DNA of 13,536 nucleotides from an uncultured Bacilli bacterium (GCA_947624635.1 CANQLF010000069.1:1-13536); one strand, 5' to 3'. Counted from the first letter of the stretch, positions 6,547-13,536 are shown. Notes: a model not told the origin generated them from the letters alone. Numbers and translations are program-made.

Positions 6547-7782
6547 ATGTTTAATGAAAGAGTATTGGAATTAATAAAAAAAGCAGAAATAGATTTAAAA
6601 GATATTTATTTAAAAATCGATGAAATAAATGAATATAATAGTATGAAAGTGTTAAGTGCGTTTATAAATAATAAAGTATCAACGGAACATTTTAATACTA
6701 CTACTGGTTATGGATATAACGATTTAGGTAGAGAAGTAATAGAAAATATATATAAAGATATATTTAAATGTGATGCTGCACTTGTTAGAAGTCAATTTAT
6801 ATCTGGAACTCATGCTCTTACCGTATGTTTATTCGCACTTTTAAGACCAGGTGATACACTTCTTAGTATAACAGGTAAACCATATGATACACTAGATAGT
6901 GTAATAGGTATAAGAGAAAATGATAGTTCTCTAAAATCATTTGGAGTATGCTACGAACAAATAGATTTAATAGATAATGAATTTGATTATGATAAAATAA
7001 AAGAAGTTTTGACAACTAAAAAAATTAAAGTAATAGAAATACAAAGATCTAAAGGATATTCGACAAGAAAAAGCATAACAATAGAAAAGTTAGCACTCGT
7101 AATAAAATTCATAAAAGAAATCGATAAAGATGTTATAATAATGATTGATAACTGCTACTGCGAATTTGTAAGTAAATTAGAACCTACAGAGGTAGGTGCG
7201 GATATTGTAGTAGGTTCATTAATTAAAAATTTAGGTGGGGGATTATCTCCTAATGGAGGATATATAGTAGGTAAGAAAGACTTAGTATATCTTGCTAGTG
7301 AAAGACTAACATGTCCAGGTGAAGGTGATGAAGTGGGTCCTAGCTTAGGCTTAAACAAAATGTTTTTACAAGGATTATTTTTTGCGCCTAGTGTAGTTTC
7401 ATCATCTTTAAAAACTGCAGTTTTAACTAGTAAAGTATTGGAAGACTTAGGTTTTCAAGTAGAACCAAAATACGATGAAGAAAGAGCAGACATAGTTCAA
7501 AATATAATATTTAATGATGAAGAAAAACTAATTAAATATTGCGAAGGAATACAAAGTAATTCGCCAGTAGATTCATTTGTAAAGCCAATCCCGTTTGATA
7601 TGCCAGGATATGATGACAAAGTAATAATGGCATCAGGCTCATTTGTATCAGGTTCATCAATAGAATTAAGTTGTGATGGACCAATAAGACCACCATATAT
7701 CGCATATCAACAAGGAAGCTTAACCTACGAATACGGTAAATTAGGAATAATAAAAGCAATTGAAAATATAATAGAAAAATAA
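6547..7782 (+). CDS. Methionine gamma-lyase family PLP enzyme (YnbB-like, 'aluminium resistance' family)
   Basis: The 411-residue protein belongs to the PLP-dependent family represented by B. subtilis YnbB, often labelled methionine gamma-lyase family or aluminium resistance protein. Its true substrate is not well established. Characteristic stretches are the TTGYGYNDLGRE segment, RSQFISGTHA (binding of the cofactor phosphate region is likely here), the RPGDTLLSITGKPYDTL stretch and the MIDNCYCEF strand. SLIKNLGGGLSPNGG carries the probable PLP lysine, K227. I chose ATG 6547, two bases past the SDR stop (6545), because a GGAGG sits eight bases before it; a further in-frame codon at 6532 overlaps that site. 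The protein is cytosolic, without membrane segments. In Bacillus the homologue lies near hfq and glnR; that context is absent here. A 37-base gap without terminator leads to the PBP gene. Confidence 0.88.
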   Translation: MFNERVLELIKKAEIDLKDIYLKIDEINEYNSMKVLSAFINNKVSTEHFNTTTGYGYNDLGREVIENIYKDIFKCDAALVRSQFISGTHALTVCLFALLRPGDTLLSITGKPYDTLDSVIGIRENDSSLKSFGVCYEQIDLIDNEFDYDKIKEVLTTKKIKVIEIQRSKGYSTRKSITIEKLALVIKFIKEIDKDVIIMIDNCYCEFVSKLEPTEVGADIVVGSLIKNLGGGLSPNGGYIVGKKDLVYLASERLTCPGEGDEVGPSLGLNKMFLQGLFFAPSVVSSSLKTAVLTSKVLEDLGFQVEPKYDEERADIVQNIIFNDEEKLIKYCEGIQSNSPVDSFVKPIPFDMPGYDDKVIMASGSFVSGSSIELSCDGPIRPPYIAYQQGSLTYEYGKLGIIKAIENIIEK

Positions 7783-7819
7783 AAATATGTACAAACTAAT
7801 AACATTAAGAAGGTGAAAC

Positions 7820-9901
7820 ATGAAATTTAAATTTAATAAAAAAAATAAAAGATTTATAAAAGAAGTAATAGAAAAAAGATTTAATATACTACTTAGTATA
7901 ATAATAGTATTATTTTCTTTGATTGCTTTCAAACTTTTTAGTGTTCAATTAATTCAAAATGATAAATATAATAATTTAGTATTAGAAACAGCTGAAAATA
8001 TAGTAGAAGGTGGAAGTGCACCAAGAGGTAGAATATATGATAGAAATCATAATTTATTAGTTGATAATATTCCTGTTAAGACAATTTATTATAAAAAAAA
8101 CAAAAGAACTACTACTAAAGAAGAATTAGAACTAGCTTTAAAAATGTCTACTATGATAGATTTAGATTATAGTAAATTAACTACTACTAATTTAAAAGAA
8201 TATTATATAAATTTATATCCTGATAAAGCTAAGAAATTAATTACAGATGAAGAATATAAAAAAGTATCTGAAAGAAAATTAAATGATGATGATATATATA
8301 AATTAAAATTAGAAAGAATTACAGATGAAGAATTAAATAAATTTAGTGAAAACGATAAAAAGACGGCATACATTTACTATTTAATGAATAATGGATATTC
8401 ATATGATGAGAAAATAATTAAAAATAAAGATGTAACAGAAAAAGAATATGCATTAATTAGCGAAAAAGCTGGTGAGTTAAATGGATTTAATACTAAACTT
8501 GATTGGGAAAGAGTATATCCATATGGTGATGTATTTAAAACTATTTTAGGTAAAGTATCTTCTGAAACTCAAGGTATTCCACTTGAGTTAAAAGATGAAT
8601 ATTTAAAAAATGGATATAGTCTAAATGATAGAGTAGGTATAAGTTACCTAGAATATCAATATGAAAATATATTAAAAGGAACTAAAGCAAAATATAAAAT
8701 ATTAAATGATAATTCATATGAATTAGTAAGTGAAGGTAAAAGAGGAAATGATATAGTTTTAACAATAGATATTAATTTACAAAAACAATTAGAAGAAATA
8801 CTTGCTGATGAAGTATTAAAAACTAAATCTGAACCTAATACTGATTTTTATGATAGAAGTATGGCTGTTATACAAAATCCTCAAAATGGAGAAATACTTG
8901 CAATGGCTGGTAAACAAGTAATGAATAAAAATGGAAAATTGCAAGTTTATGATTATACACCTGGAATTACTACTTCACCAGTTACAGTAGGTTCTGTTGT
9001 TAAAGGAGCATCAATATTAGTAGGATACAATACAGGCAATTTAAAAATTGGAGAAGTAATTCACGATGAATGTATAAAAATAAAGGATACACCTGAAAAA
9101 TGTTCTTGGAGTAAATACTTGGGAAATCTAAATGATATACGAGCACTTGCTCAATCATCTAACGTATATCAATTTAAAATTGCAATACGTGTTGGAAAAG
9201 GTAATTATGTATATAATCAACCTTTAAAAATAGATAAAGAAGCATTTACTACATATAGAAATATGTATAATAGTTTTGGACTTGGTGTTAAAACAGGTAT
9301 AGACCTACCTGTAGAAAGTACAGGATATAAAGGAACTAGTACTCAATCAGGACATTTACTTGACTTTGTAATAGGTCAATATGATACATATACTCCAATA
9401 CAATTAAGCCAATATATATCAACATTCGCAAATGGTGGTACTAGATATCAACCACATTTATTAAAAGAAGTTTACGAATCTAATAAAGATGGGGTTTTAG
9501 ATAATAAAACATATACAACCGAAAAAAAAGTTTTAAATAATGTTTCAACTGATCCTAAATATCTATCTAGAGCTCAAGAAGGATTTAAAGCAGTAATGTC
9601 TTCTGGTGGTCTTGGTGTAGGTTATATGGGTATCGCACCAAATCCTGCAGGAAAAACTGGAACTAGTGAATCATTTTTTGATAGTGATGGAGACGGAAAA
9701 ATAGATAAAGAAACGACCACTAAAACATTTATAGGATATGCACCATTCGATAATCCTATAATGAGTATTGCAGTTGTAACACCTGATATTTCACATAAAT
9801 ATAATCATTCATCCTATTCATCCAGTGTAAATAAAAGAATAGCAACAAAAATTTCCAATGCTTATTGGGAATTACATAATGCAGGAAGCATAAAAGAATA
9901 A
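7820..9901 (+). CDS. Class B penicillin-binding protein (PbpA/PbpH-like transpeptidase)
   Basis: This D,D-transpeptidase (693 residues) cross-links peptidoglycan outside the membrane. A charged N-terminus precedes one membrane segment (about 22-42). The class B dimerisation domain begins with the RGRIYDR motif at 69-75. A long Lys/Glu-rich region (about 95-230) is typical of the PbpA/PbpH/PBP3 group. All three penicillin-binding motifs are present: S392-V-V-K395 (with GSVVKGAS as in that group), S446-S-N448 and K612-T-G614. I see no PASTA domains, which argues against a SpoVD/PbpB type. In this group the enzyme usually works in side-wall elongation with RodA; no rodA is in the window. AAGGTGA lies just before the ATG. 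It is last in the probable SDR/ynbB/PBP unit, and no strong terminator follows before the rpmG promoter. Confidence 0.93.
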   Translation: MKFKFNKKNKRFIKEVIEKRFNILLSIIIVLFSLIAFKLFSVQLIQNDKYNNLVLETAENIVEGGSAPRGRIYDRNHNLLVDNIPVKTIYYKKNKRTTTKEELELALKMSTMIDLDYSKLTTTNLKEYYINLYPDKAKKLITDEEYKKVSERKLNDDDIYKLKLERITDEELNKFSENDKKTAYIYYLMNNGYSYDEKIIKNKDVTEKEYALISEKAGELNGFNTKLDWERVYPYGDVFKTILGKVSSETQGIPLELKDEYLKNGYSLNDRVGISYLEYQYENILKGTKAKYKILNDNSYELVSEGKRGNDIVLTIDINLQKQLEEILADEVLKTKSEPNTDFYDRSMAVIQNPQNGEILAMAGKQVMNKNGKLQVYDYTPGITTSPVTVGSVVKGASILVGYNTGNLKIGEVIHDECIKIKDTPEKCSWSKYLGNLNDIRALAQSSNVYQFKIAIRVGKGNYVYNQPLKIDKEAFTTYRNMYNSFGLGVKTGIDLPVESTGYKGTSTQSGHLLDFVIGQYDTYTPIQLSQYISTFANGGTRYQPHLLKEVYESNKDGVLDNKTYTTEKKVLNNVSTDPKYLSRAQEGFKAVMSSGGLGVGYMGIAPNPAGKTGTSESFFDSDGDGKIDKETTTKTFIGYAPFDNPIMSIAVVTPDISHKYNHSSYSSSVNKRIATKISNAYWELHNAGSIKE

Positions 9902-9914
9902 TTTAAAAATTTAA

Positions 9915-9943
9915 TTTACAAGATTATTATTATCTGTTATAAT
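9915..9943 (+). promoter_or_regulatory. Strong sigma-A-type promoter for rpmG
   Basis: TTTACA (9915-9920) and TATAAT (9938-9943) are separated by 17 bases, and a TG at 9935-9936 makes the -10 extended. This is the best sigma-A-type match in the window, fitting a ribosomal protein gene. Confidence 0.8.
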
Positions 9944-9976
9944 ATTTTAGGACTTAAAAAAAGAGGAGGAAGAATT

Positions 9977-10141
9977 ATGGCAAAAGTAGGAAACAGAAGC
10001 TTAATTACTTTAGTATGCACTGAATGTAACGAAGAAAATTATAGAGTTAGTAAAAATAAAAAGAATGATCCAGAACGTTTAGAAGTTAATAAATATTGTC
10101 CAAAATGTCAAAAACATACTACTCATAAAGAAAAGAAATAA
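9977..10141 (+). CDS. rpmG: 50S ribosomal protein L33
   Basis: This 54-residue protein is a component of the large ribosomal subunit. The sequence MAKVGNRSLITLVCTEC and the C-terminal NKYCPKCQKHTTHKEKK are characteristic of L33. Two CxxC pairs (C14/C17 and C41/C44) form the zinc ribbon of the C+ type, which depends on zinc, unlike the C- paralogues some Bacillota carry. AGAGGAGGA lies six bases before the ATG. It has its own strong promoter and a terminator that begins within its last codons, so it is probably transcribed mostly alone, with some read-through into efp 41 bases downstream. Confidence 0.96.
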   Translation: MAKVGNRSLITLVCTECNEENYRVSKNKKNDPERLEVNKYCPKCQKHTTHKEKK

Positions 10142-10159
10142 GATAACTTCTTATTTTTT
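10136..10159 (+). terminator. AU-rich terminator overlapping the rpmG stop codon
   Basis: AAATAAGA (10136-10143), containing the TAA stop, pairs with TCTTATTT (10149-10156) around a five-base loop, and T continues to 10159. The stem is mostly A-T, so it may be only partly effective and allow read-through to efp. Confidence 0.6.
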
Positions 10160-10182
10160 ACTATAGAGAAAGGAGTGAAAAT

Positions 10183-10740
10183 ATGATAGGTGTAAACGAT
10201 TTAAAAAATGGAATGACTATAACTTTTGATAATAATATTTATCAAGTTTTAGATACTCAACACGTTAAACCAGGTAAAGGAGCAGCTTTCGTTAAAGCTA
10301 AACTTAAAAATTTAAGAACTGGTTCAATTATTGAAAATACTTTTAATTCTAGTGTAAAAGTTGAAAAAGCAAGAATAGAAAAACATCCAATGCAATTTTT
10401 ATATGCTGATGGAAATACTTACAATTTTATGAATATGGAAACATTTGAACAAATTGATATTGATAAAAGTAAGATTTTAGAAGAATCAAAATTTTTAAAA
10501 GAAAATTTAGATGTAGATATAATATTCTATGAAGGTGAAATGCTAGGATTAATTTTACCTGAAAAAATAGATGTTAAAGTTACTAAAACTGAACCAGCTG
10601 TAAAAGGTAATACTTCAAGTAATGCACAAAAAGATGCAATAGTAGAAACTGGTTTATTAGTAAGAGTTCCTTTATTTATCGAACAAGGTGAAGAAATAGT
10701 TATATATACTAAAGATGGTAAATACGTATCTAGAAAATAG
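10183..10740 (+). CDS. efp: Translation elongation factor P
   Basis: EF-P enters the ribosomal E site and relieves stalling at runs of proline. The 185-residue protein is normal length with the three beta-barrel domains of the family. The N-terminal KOW-like part ends in the loop HVKPGKGAAFV, whose K32 is the position that is modified (5-aminopentanol in B. subtilis, beta-lysine in E. coli). The C-terminal domain has AIVETGLLVRVPLFIEQGE and a final DGKYVSRK. An AAAGGAGTG ribosome-binding site precedes the ATG. No modification gene is visible in the window. The gene ends in a strong terminator that shares its last codons and stop. Confidence 0.98.
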   Translation: MIGVNDLKNGMTITFDNNIYQVLDTQHVKPGKGAAFVKAKLKNLRTGSIIENTFNSSVKVEKARIEKHPMQFLYADGNTYNFMNMETFEQIDIDKSKILEESKFLKENLDVDIIFYEGEMLGLILPEKIDVKVTKTEPAVKGNTSSNAQKDAIVETGLLVRVPLFIEQGEEIVIYTKDGKYVSRK

Positions 10741-10753
10741 ATATGTATTTTTT
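10721..10753 (+). terminator. Strong terminator overlapping the efp stop codon
   Basis: AATACGTATCTA (10721-10732) pairs with TAGATATGTATT (10738-10749), with one G-T pair, around a five-base loop. T runs to 10753. The left arm encodes the last residues of EF-P and the TAG stop opens the right arm. Confidence 0.85.
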
Positions 10754-10766
10754 GTAAACTTTACAA
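10752..10766 (+). promoter_or_regulatory. Perfect inverted repeat, possible operator
   Basis: TTGTAAA-C-TTTACAA is a perfect palindrome with seven-base arms around one base. It ends 27 bases upstream of the -35 box of the 10891 promoter, a place where an activator or repressor dimer could bind. It is too close-armed to be an efficient hairpin. Binding protein unknown. Confidence 0.35.
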
Positions 10767-10793
10767 CAAATTTCAGAAAATTGTGGAAAACTC

Positions 10794-10821
10794 TTGACAT
10801 TCGGGGGGGGTACATTAAAAT
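10794..10821 (+). promoter_or_regulatory. Promoter of the surface-protein gene with a poly-G spacer
   Basis: TTGACA (10794-10799) is a perfect -35 and TAAAAT (10816-10821) matches five of six -10 positions. They are 16 bases apart, and eight of those bases are a G run (10803-10810). One added G would give the optimal 17. The leader of about 60 bases contains a weak interrupted hairpin (GTGTT at 10835-10839 with AACAC at 10862-10866) and then AAGGAG at 10876-10881, nine bases before the ATG. Confidence 0.75.
10803..10810 (+). repeat. Homopolymeric G8 tract
   Basis: Eight consecutive G lie between the -35 and -10 boxes. No other G run of this length occurs in the window; the next longest I noticed is five, in the ynbB-like gene. 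In DNA this AT-rich such a run is very unlikely by chance and is of the type that slips during replication. Confidence 0.95.
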
Positions 10822-10890
10822 CTTCTTAGATAAGGTGTTTATAACATTTTTAAAAAGTATTAACACTAAAAATAGAAGGAGTAAAAGAAA

Positions 10891-12402
10891 ATGATAGAGA
10901 ATAATAATGAAAGAAGAAAGAAAACAATAACAGTAACAATAATAGGAGTAATAGTATTACTAATAATATTAGTGGGGGCAACTTATGCATACTTTAGTTC
11001 AAGAAGTAAGGCGACACCTCAACAGGTAACAACAGCAAAAGTAGATTTATTAGTGGAAATACCTGATGAAGCTGAACACATAACAAATATAAAACCAACA
11101 ACATGGGATAATAATATAGAAACAAATAAATTAAATAATGATATATCACAGATACCAATAAAAGTAACAAATAATTCTACAATAGATGTAAAATATGATT
11201 TATTTATAACACCAAGCGGTTTATCATTAAATGTTGAAGATACTGATGGAGATGGAAATAATTTAGTTGGTGGAGAATTAAAAGATGTAAAATATAAATT
11301 ATATGATGAAAAAGGTATAGAAGTTGTAACAGGAGATTTTGAAAAAGAAAATAAAAGACAAAAAATAGTCGCAAATAAAAATATATCAAAAAAAGTAGAA
11401 AGCAGTAGTGAAAACATACAAAAATATATATTATATATTTACATAGAAAATAAAGATGAAGCACAAAATAAATTACAAGGATTAGATTTTAATATAGATA
11501 TAGAAGGAGTAACACCACCAGAAAAAATAGCTCAAACAATATTATCAAATGAATCAATAATAGAAAAATGGCCAAATTTTTCATCAAACTCAACAGATAA
11601 AGGGTTATATAAATTACGAGGGGATATATCAACATCAGATGATGGTAGTACTAAAGATATATATTATTATAGAGGGGCTGTAGACAACAATTATGTACAA
11701 TTTGGGACATACACAAAAGAAGTTCAAAATGAAGTGTGGGATGGTTCAAGTTACGCACAAAAAACCGTAGCACAAAAAGGGCAACCAATGTTATGGAGAA
11801 TCGTCAAAATAAATGAAGATAGAAGTGTAAAATTGATTGCAGAACATAATATAGGATTACCAATAGTGTGGAATTCAAATGGTACAACAGATTATGAAGG
11901 AAGTATAGTAAAGCAAACAGTAGAAGATTGGTATGAAGAAACATTTTATAGTACATTAGAAAATTGCGAAGAATGTAAAAACAATAAAGAAATAGCAACC
12001 CTAATACAAGATACAGAATTCTGTAATGATAGAAGTAATAATTATAGCGCGGTAAGTAAAAGAATTTATATAATAAATGTTGATCCTACATTAAAATGTT
12101 CACAAGAAGATATAGTAAAAGCAAAAGTAGGATTAATGAGTGCAGATGAAATGGCATATGGAGGAGCAGGATTTTTGTCTAGTCCAGATAATAATAAACC
12201 ATATTTAAGCAATGGAACAAATTTTTGGTCAAGTTCGCCGTACTCTTCTAATTCTATGTACTTTTTTACTCAAGAAGCCATTAGCAATCACAGAGCTACT
12301 GAATCTCACGAAATTCGTCCAGTAATAACTTTGTCATCTGAAGCATCTATCACATCAGGTTCTGGGACAATTACTGACCCTTGGGTTTTATCTGTTCAAT
12401 AA
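10891..12402 (+). CDS. Surface protein with TasA/CalY-like (SipW-type) leader and C-type-lectin-like C-terminal domain
   Basis: This 503-residue protein begins with a charged stretch, a hydrophobic core (about 14-29) and the motif GATYAYFSS, as in TasA/CalY (camelysin) precursors cleaved by SipW. Residues about 45-205 look like a beta-rich, Asp/Asn-rich extracellular module of the sort that follows such leaders. After a linker with TPPEK, a second domain (about 220-503) contains YYRGAVDNNYVQFG, PMLWRIVKI, a Cys-containing insert (C361, C364 and later Cys), the VGLMSADEM motif, FWSSSPYSSNSM and RPVITL. This C-terminal pattern resembles C-type-lectin/FGE-like domains on surface and phage proteins; that is inference. 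It is related to the fragment at 1-374. Codon use changes abruptly near base 12228. The gene stands alone, with a poly-G promoter and its own terminator. It is probably exported and cell-surface or matrix-associated; no sortase motif is seen. Ligand unknown. Confidence 0.85.
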   Translation: MIENNNERRKKTITVTIIGVIVLLIILVGATYAYFSSRSKATPQQVTTAKVDLLVEIPDEAEHITNIKPTTWDNNIETNKLNNDISQIPIKVTNNSTIDVKYDLFITPSGLSLNVEDTDGDGNNLVGGELKDVKYKLYDEKGIEVVTGDFEKENKRQKIVANKNISKKVESSSENIQKYILYIYIENKDEAQNKLQGLDFNIDIEGVTPPEKIAQTILSNESIIEKWPNFSSNSTDKGLYKLRGDISTSDDGSTKDIYYYRGAVDNNYVQFGTYTKEVQNEVWDGSSYAQKTVAQKGQPMLWRIVKINEDRSVKLIAEHNIGLPIVWNSNGTTDYEGSIVKQTVEDWYEETFYSTLENCEECKNNKEIATLIQDTEFCNDRSNNYSAVSKRIYIINVDPTLKCSQEDIVKAKVGLMSADEMAYGGAGFLSSPDNNKPYLSNGTNFWSSSPYSSNSMYFFTQEAISNHRATESHEIRPVITLSSEASITSGSGTITDPWVLSVQ

Positions 12403-12414
12403 TGTTATCTATTC

Positions 12415-12454
12415 AAAAAAGAGAAATGTCTTATAAATAAAGGCATTCTCTTTT
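12415..12454 (+). terminator. Intrinsic terminator after the surface-protein gene
   Basis: AAAAGAGAAATGTC (ending at 12430) pairs with GGCATTCTCTTTT (12442-12454), with one bulged A and one G-T pair, around an eleven-base loop. The T run is only four long. The rest of the gap to 12565 is AT-rich with one short GC-rich patch (12528-12535) in which I see no feature. Confidence 0.7.
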
Positions 12455-12565
12455 AAAAATTAGTAGTAATTTATAAAATTAATTATATTTTTGAAATTTA
12501 AAATGATATTTTTTACTAAAATTTTAACGGCTGCCATAGTTATGTATTTAAAAAGACTCTTTTTG

Positions 12566-12574
12566 TGATATAAT
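12566..12574 (+). promoter_or_regulatory. Extended -10 promoter for the downstream deacetylase gene
   Basis: TGATATAAT is a TG-N-TATAAT extended -10, 29 bases before the start codon. Only a weak -35 (TTTAAA at 12547-12552, 16 bases away) is visible. Confidence 0.6.
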
Positions 12575-12603
12575 TGTAAATAGAAATATCATGTAAGGAA
12601 GTA

Positions 12604-13536
12604 ATGTTTTATATGAAAAAATTAAGGAGTAGAAAATTTTTAATAATCACTGGAATTATATTAGGAATAATCGCACTTATAATAAGCTTATTCTTTGTAT
12701 TTATGCCACATATGAAAATAGTTGGTAAAGAGAAAATGACAATTAAGCTTAATGCTTTATACAAAGAAAAAGGAGTAACGTATAAAAATTTATTTGGTAA
12801 AAAAGGAAATAAAGTTAAAATAAAAGGAAAAATTGATAATAAAAAAATTGGTACATATAAAATAGAATACTCAAGCAATTATTTGTTTTTCAAAATAAAA
12901 AGAGTTAGGGAAGTTACCGTTGTCGATGATATTGATCCAGTAATTACATTAAATGGCGAAAATGAGGTTTTTGTATGTCTTGATAAAGAGTACGAAGAAA
13001 TTGGATATACTGCTACTGATAATTATGATGGTGATTTAACTAATAAAGTTAAAATAACAACTACAGATGATATTATTAAATATAAAGTTAGTGATTCATC
13101 TAAAAATAGTGTAGAAGTGGAAAGAAAAATAACAAAAAAGGATGTTGAAAAACCGATAATAACTTTAAAAGGAAACGTAAACATGACAATTACTGTAGGA
13201 AATAGTTATTCTGAACCTGGGTATAGCGCAACTGATAATTGTGATGGAGATTTAACTAATAGTGTTACAAAAACTGGTAGTGTTAATACTAATGTTGCAG
13301 GAGTTTATAAAATTAATTATACTGTAAAAGATAAAGCTTCAAATGAAGTTACAGTTACAAGAACGATAACAGTAAAAAATAAATTACAACCTATACCAGG
13401 TACATTTAAATCATCAACAGTTTATCTAACATTTGATGATGGTCCAAGTAGTATAACACCAAAAATACTTGATATATTAAAAGAAGAAGGGGTAAAAGCT
13501 ACATTCTTTGTAATTAATCATAGTGATTCATTAAAT
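12604..13536 (+). CDS. Membrane-anchored polysaccharide deacetylase with Ig-like repeats (3' partial)
   Basis: The frame stays open to the window end, giving 311 residues; the rest lies downstream. A basic N-terminus and a membrane segment (about 13-34) would anchor the protein outside the cell. A first, more divergent beta module (about 38-108) is followed by two clear DUF5011-type Ig-like repeats, about 111-181 and 182-262. Each has (D/K)-P-x-I-T-L, a GY-x-ATDN segment and DGDLTN. A NodB deacetylase domain then begins with VYLTFDDGPS; D278 and D279 are the general base and metal ligand of the canonical motif. The substrate is probably peptidoglycan GlcNAc or MurNAc, or another surface glycan. 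This catalytic motif differs from the TYDEG of the 456 gene. Two in-frame starts exist, ATG 12604 and ATG 12613; AAGGA at 12595-12599 fits neither ideally. I prefer 12604. Confidence 0.88.
   Translation, partial: MFYMKKLRSRKFLIITGIILGIIALIISLFFVFMPHMKIVGKEKMTIKLNALYKEKGVTYKNLFGKKGNKVKIKGKIDNKKIGTYKIEYSSNYLFFKIKRVREVTVVDDIDPVITLNGENEVFVCLDKEYEEIGYTATDNYDGDLTNKVKITTTDDIIKYKVSDSSKNSVEVERKITKKDVEKPIITLKGNVNMTITVGNSYSEPGYSATDNCDGDLTNSVTKTGSVNTNVAGVYKINYTVKDKASNEVTVTRTITVKNKLQPIPGTFKSSTVYLTFDDGPSSITPKILDILKEEGVKATFFVINHSDSLN

Noticed and set aside
11019..11464. Overlapping reverse-strand frames rich in Phe, Leu and Ser
   Set aside because: They are shadows of the surface-protein gene with no start signals or recognisable motifs.
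10752..12580. Invertible promoter segment bounded by TTGTAAA at 10752 and 12574
   Set aside because: The second copy is only seven bases in AT-rich DNA, the segment would contain a whole gene, and no recombinase is nearby.
1..13536. Use of TGA as Trp, as in mycoplasma relatives
   Set aside because: No gene stops at TGA, but Trp is always TGG and full-length families read through without in-frame TGA, so the standard bacterial code is sufficient.
1..13536. CRISPR arrays, tRNA or rRNA genes, insertion sequences and phage integration genes
   Set aside because: I saw no regularly spaced repeats, no tRNA-like cloverleaf sequences, no transposase or integrase motifs and no paired terminal inverted repeats.

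Overview
The window is very AT-rich DNA (roughly a quarter G+C by eye) with the gene density, ribosome-binding sites (AGGAGG-type) and U-tailed hairpin terminators of a low-GC Bacillota. SpoIVA, a SpoVIF-like protein and a PdaA-like muramic-lactam deacetylase point to an endospore former of the Bacilli type. A zinc-ribbon L33, EF-P, a PbpA/PbpH-like transpeptidase and SipW-type leader sequences fit this. The species cannot be named from the sequence; an uncultured gut-type Bacilli lineage is my best guess. Every gene ends in TAA or TAG and Trp is TGG, so nothing argues for a reassigned code.

Layout. (1) 1-374 is the 3' end of a surface-protein gene. (2) 456-1790 is a membrane-anchored PdaA-like deacetylase carrying two Ig-like domains. 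(3) 1847-2638 is an unrecognised soluble protein with its own promoter and terminator. (4) 2703-4096 holds a long-form PRPP synthetase and a TTG-started SpoVIF-like gene that may have a sigma-K-type promoter. (5) 4210-5685, reverse strand, is spoIVA, the spore-coat basement ATPase, convergent with the previous pair. (6) 5805-9901 is a probable operon of an SDR reductase, a YnbB-like PLP enzyme and a class B penicillin-binding protein. (7) 9977-10740 holds rpmG and efp, each ending in a terminator that overlaps its stop codon. (8) 10891-12402 is a large surface protein with a TasA/CalY-like (SipW-type) leader and a C-terminal domain that resembles the protein fragment at 1-374. (9) 12604 to the end is the start of a second deacetylase with Ig-like repeats.

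Themes. Much of the window concerns the cell envelope and the spore: two deacetylases on Ig-like stalks, a transpeptidase, spore-coat and spore-maturation factors, and two related surface proteins. No stretch over 300 bases lacks a gene. The longest intergenic gaps are 12403-12603 (a terminator, then an extended -10 promoter) and 10741-10890 (a palindrome, then the promoter described next).

The most notable signal is upstream of the surface protein at 10891. A run of eight G lies exactly in the spacer between TTGACA and TAAAAT, an arrangement expected of a phase-variable promoter. The last ~175 bases of the same gene also have codon use sharply different from the rest, suggesting that the 3' end was exchanged. 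Together these suggest a surface protein that varies both in expression and in sequence. This remains inference until other strains or reads are compared.
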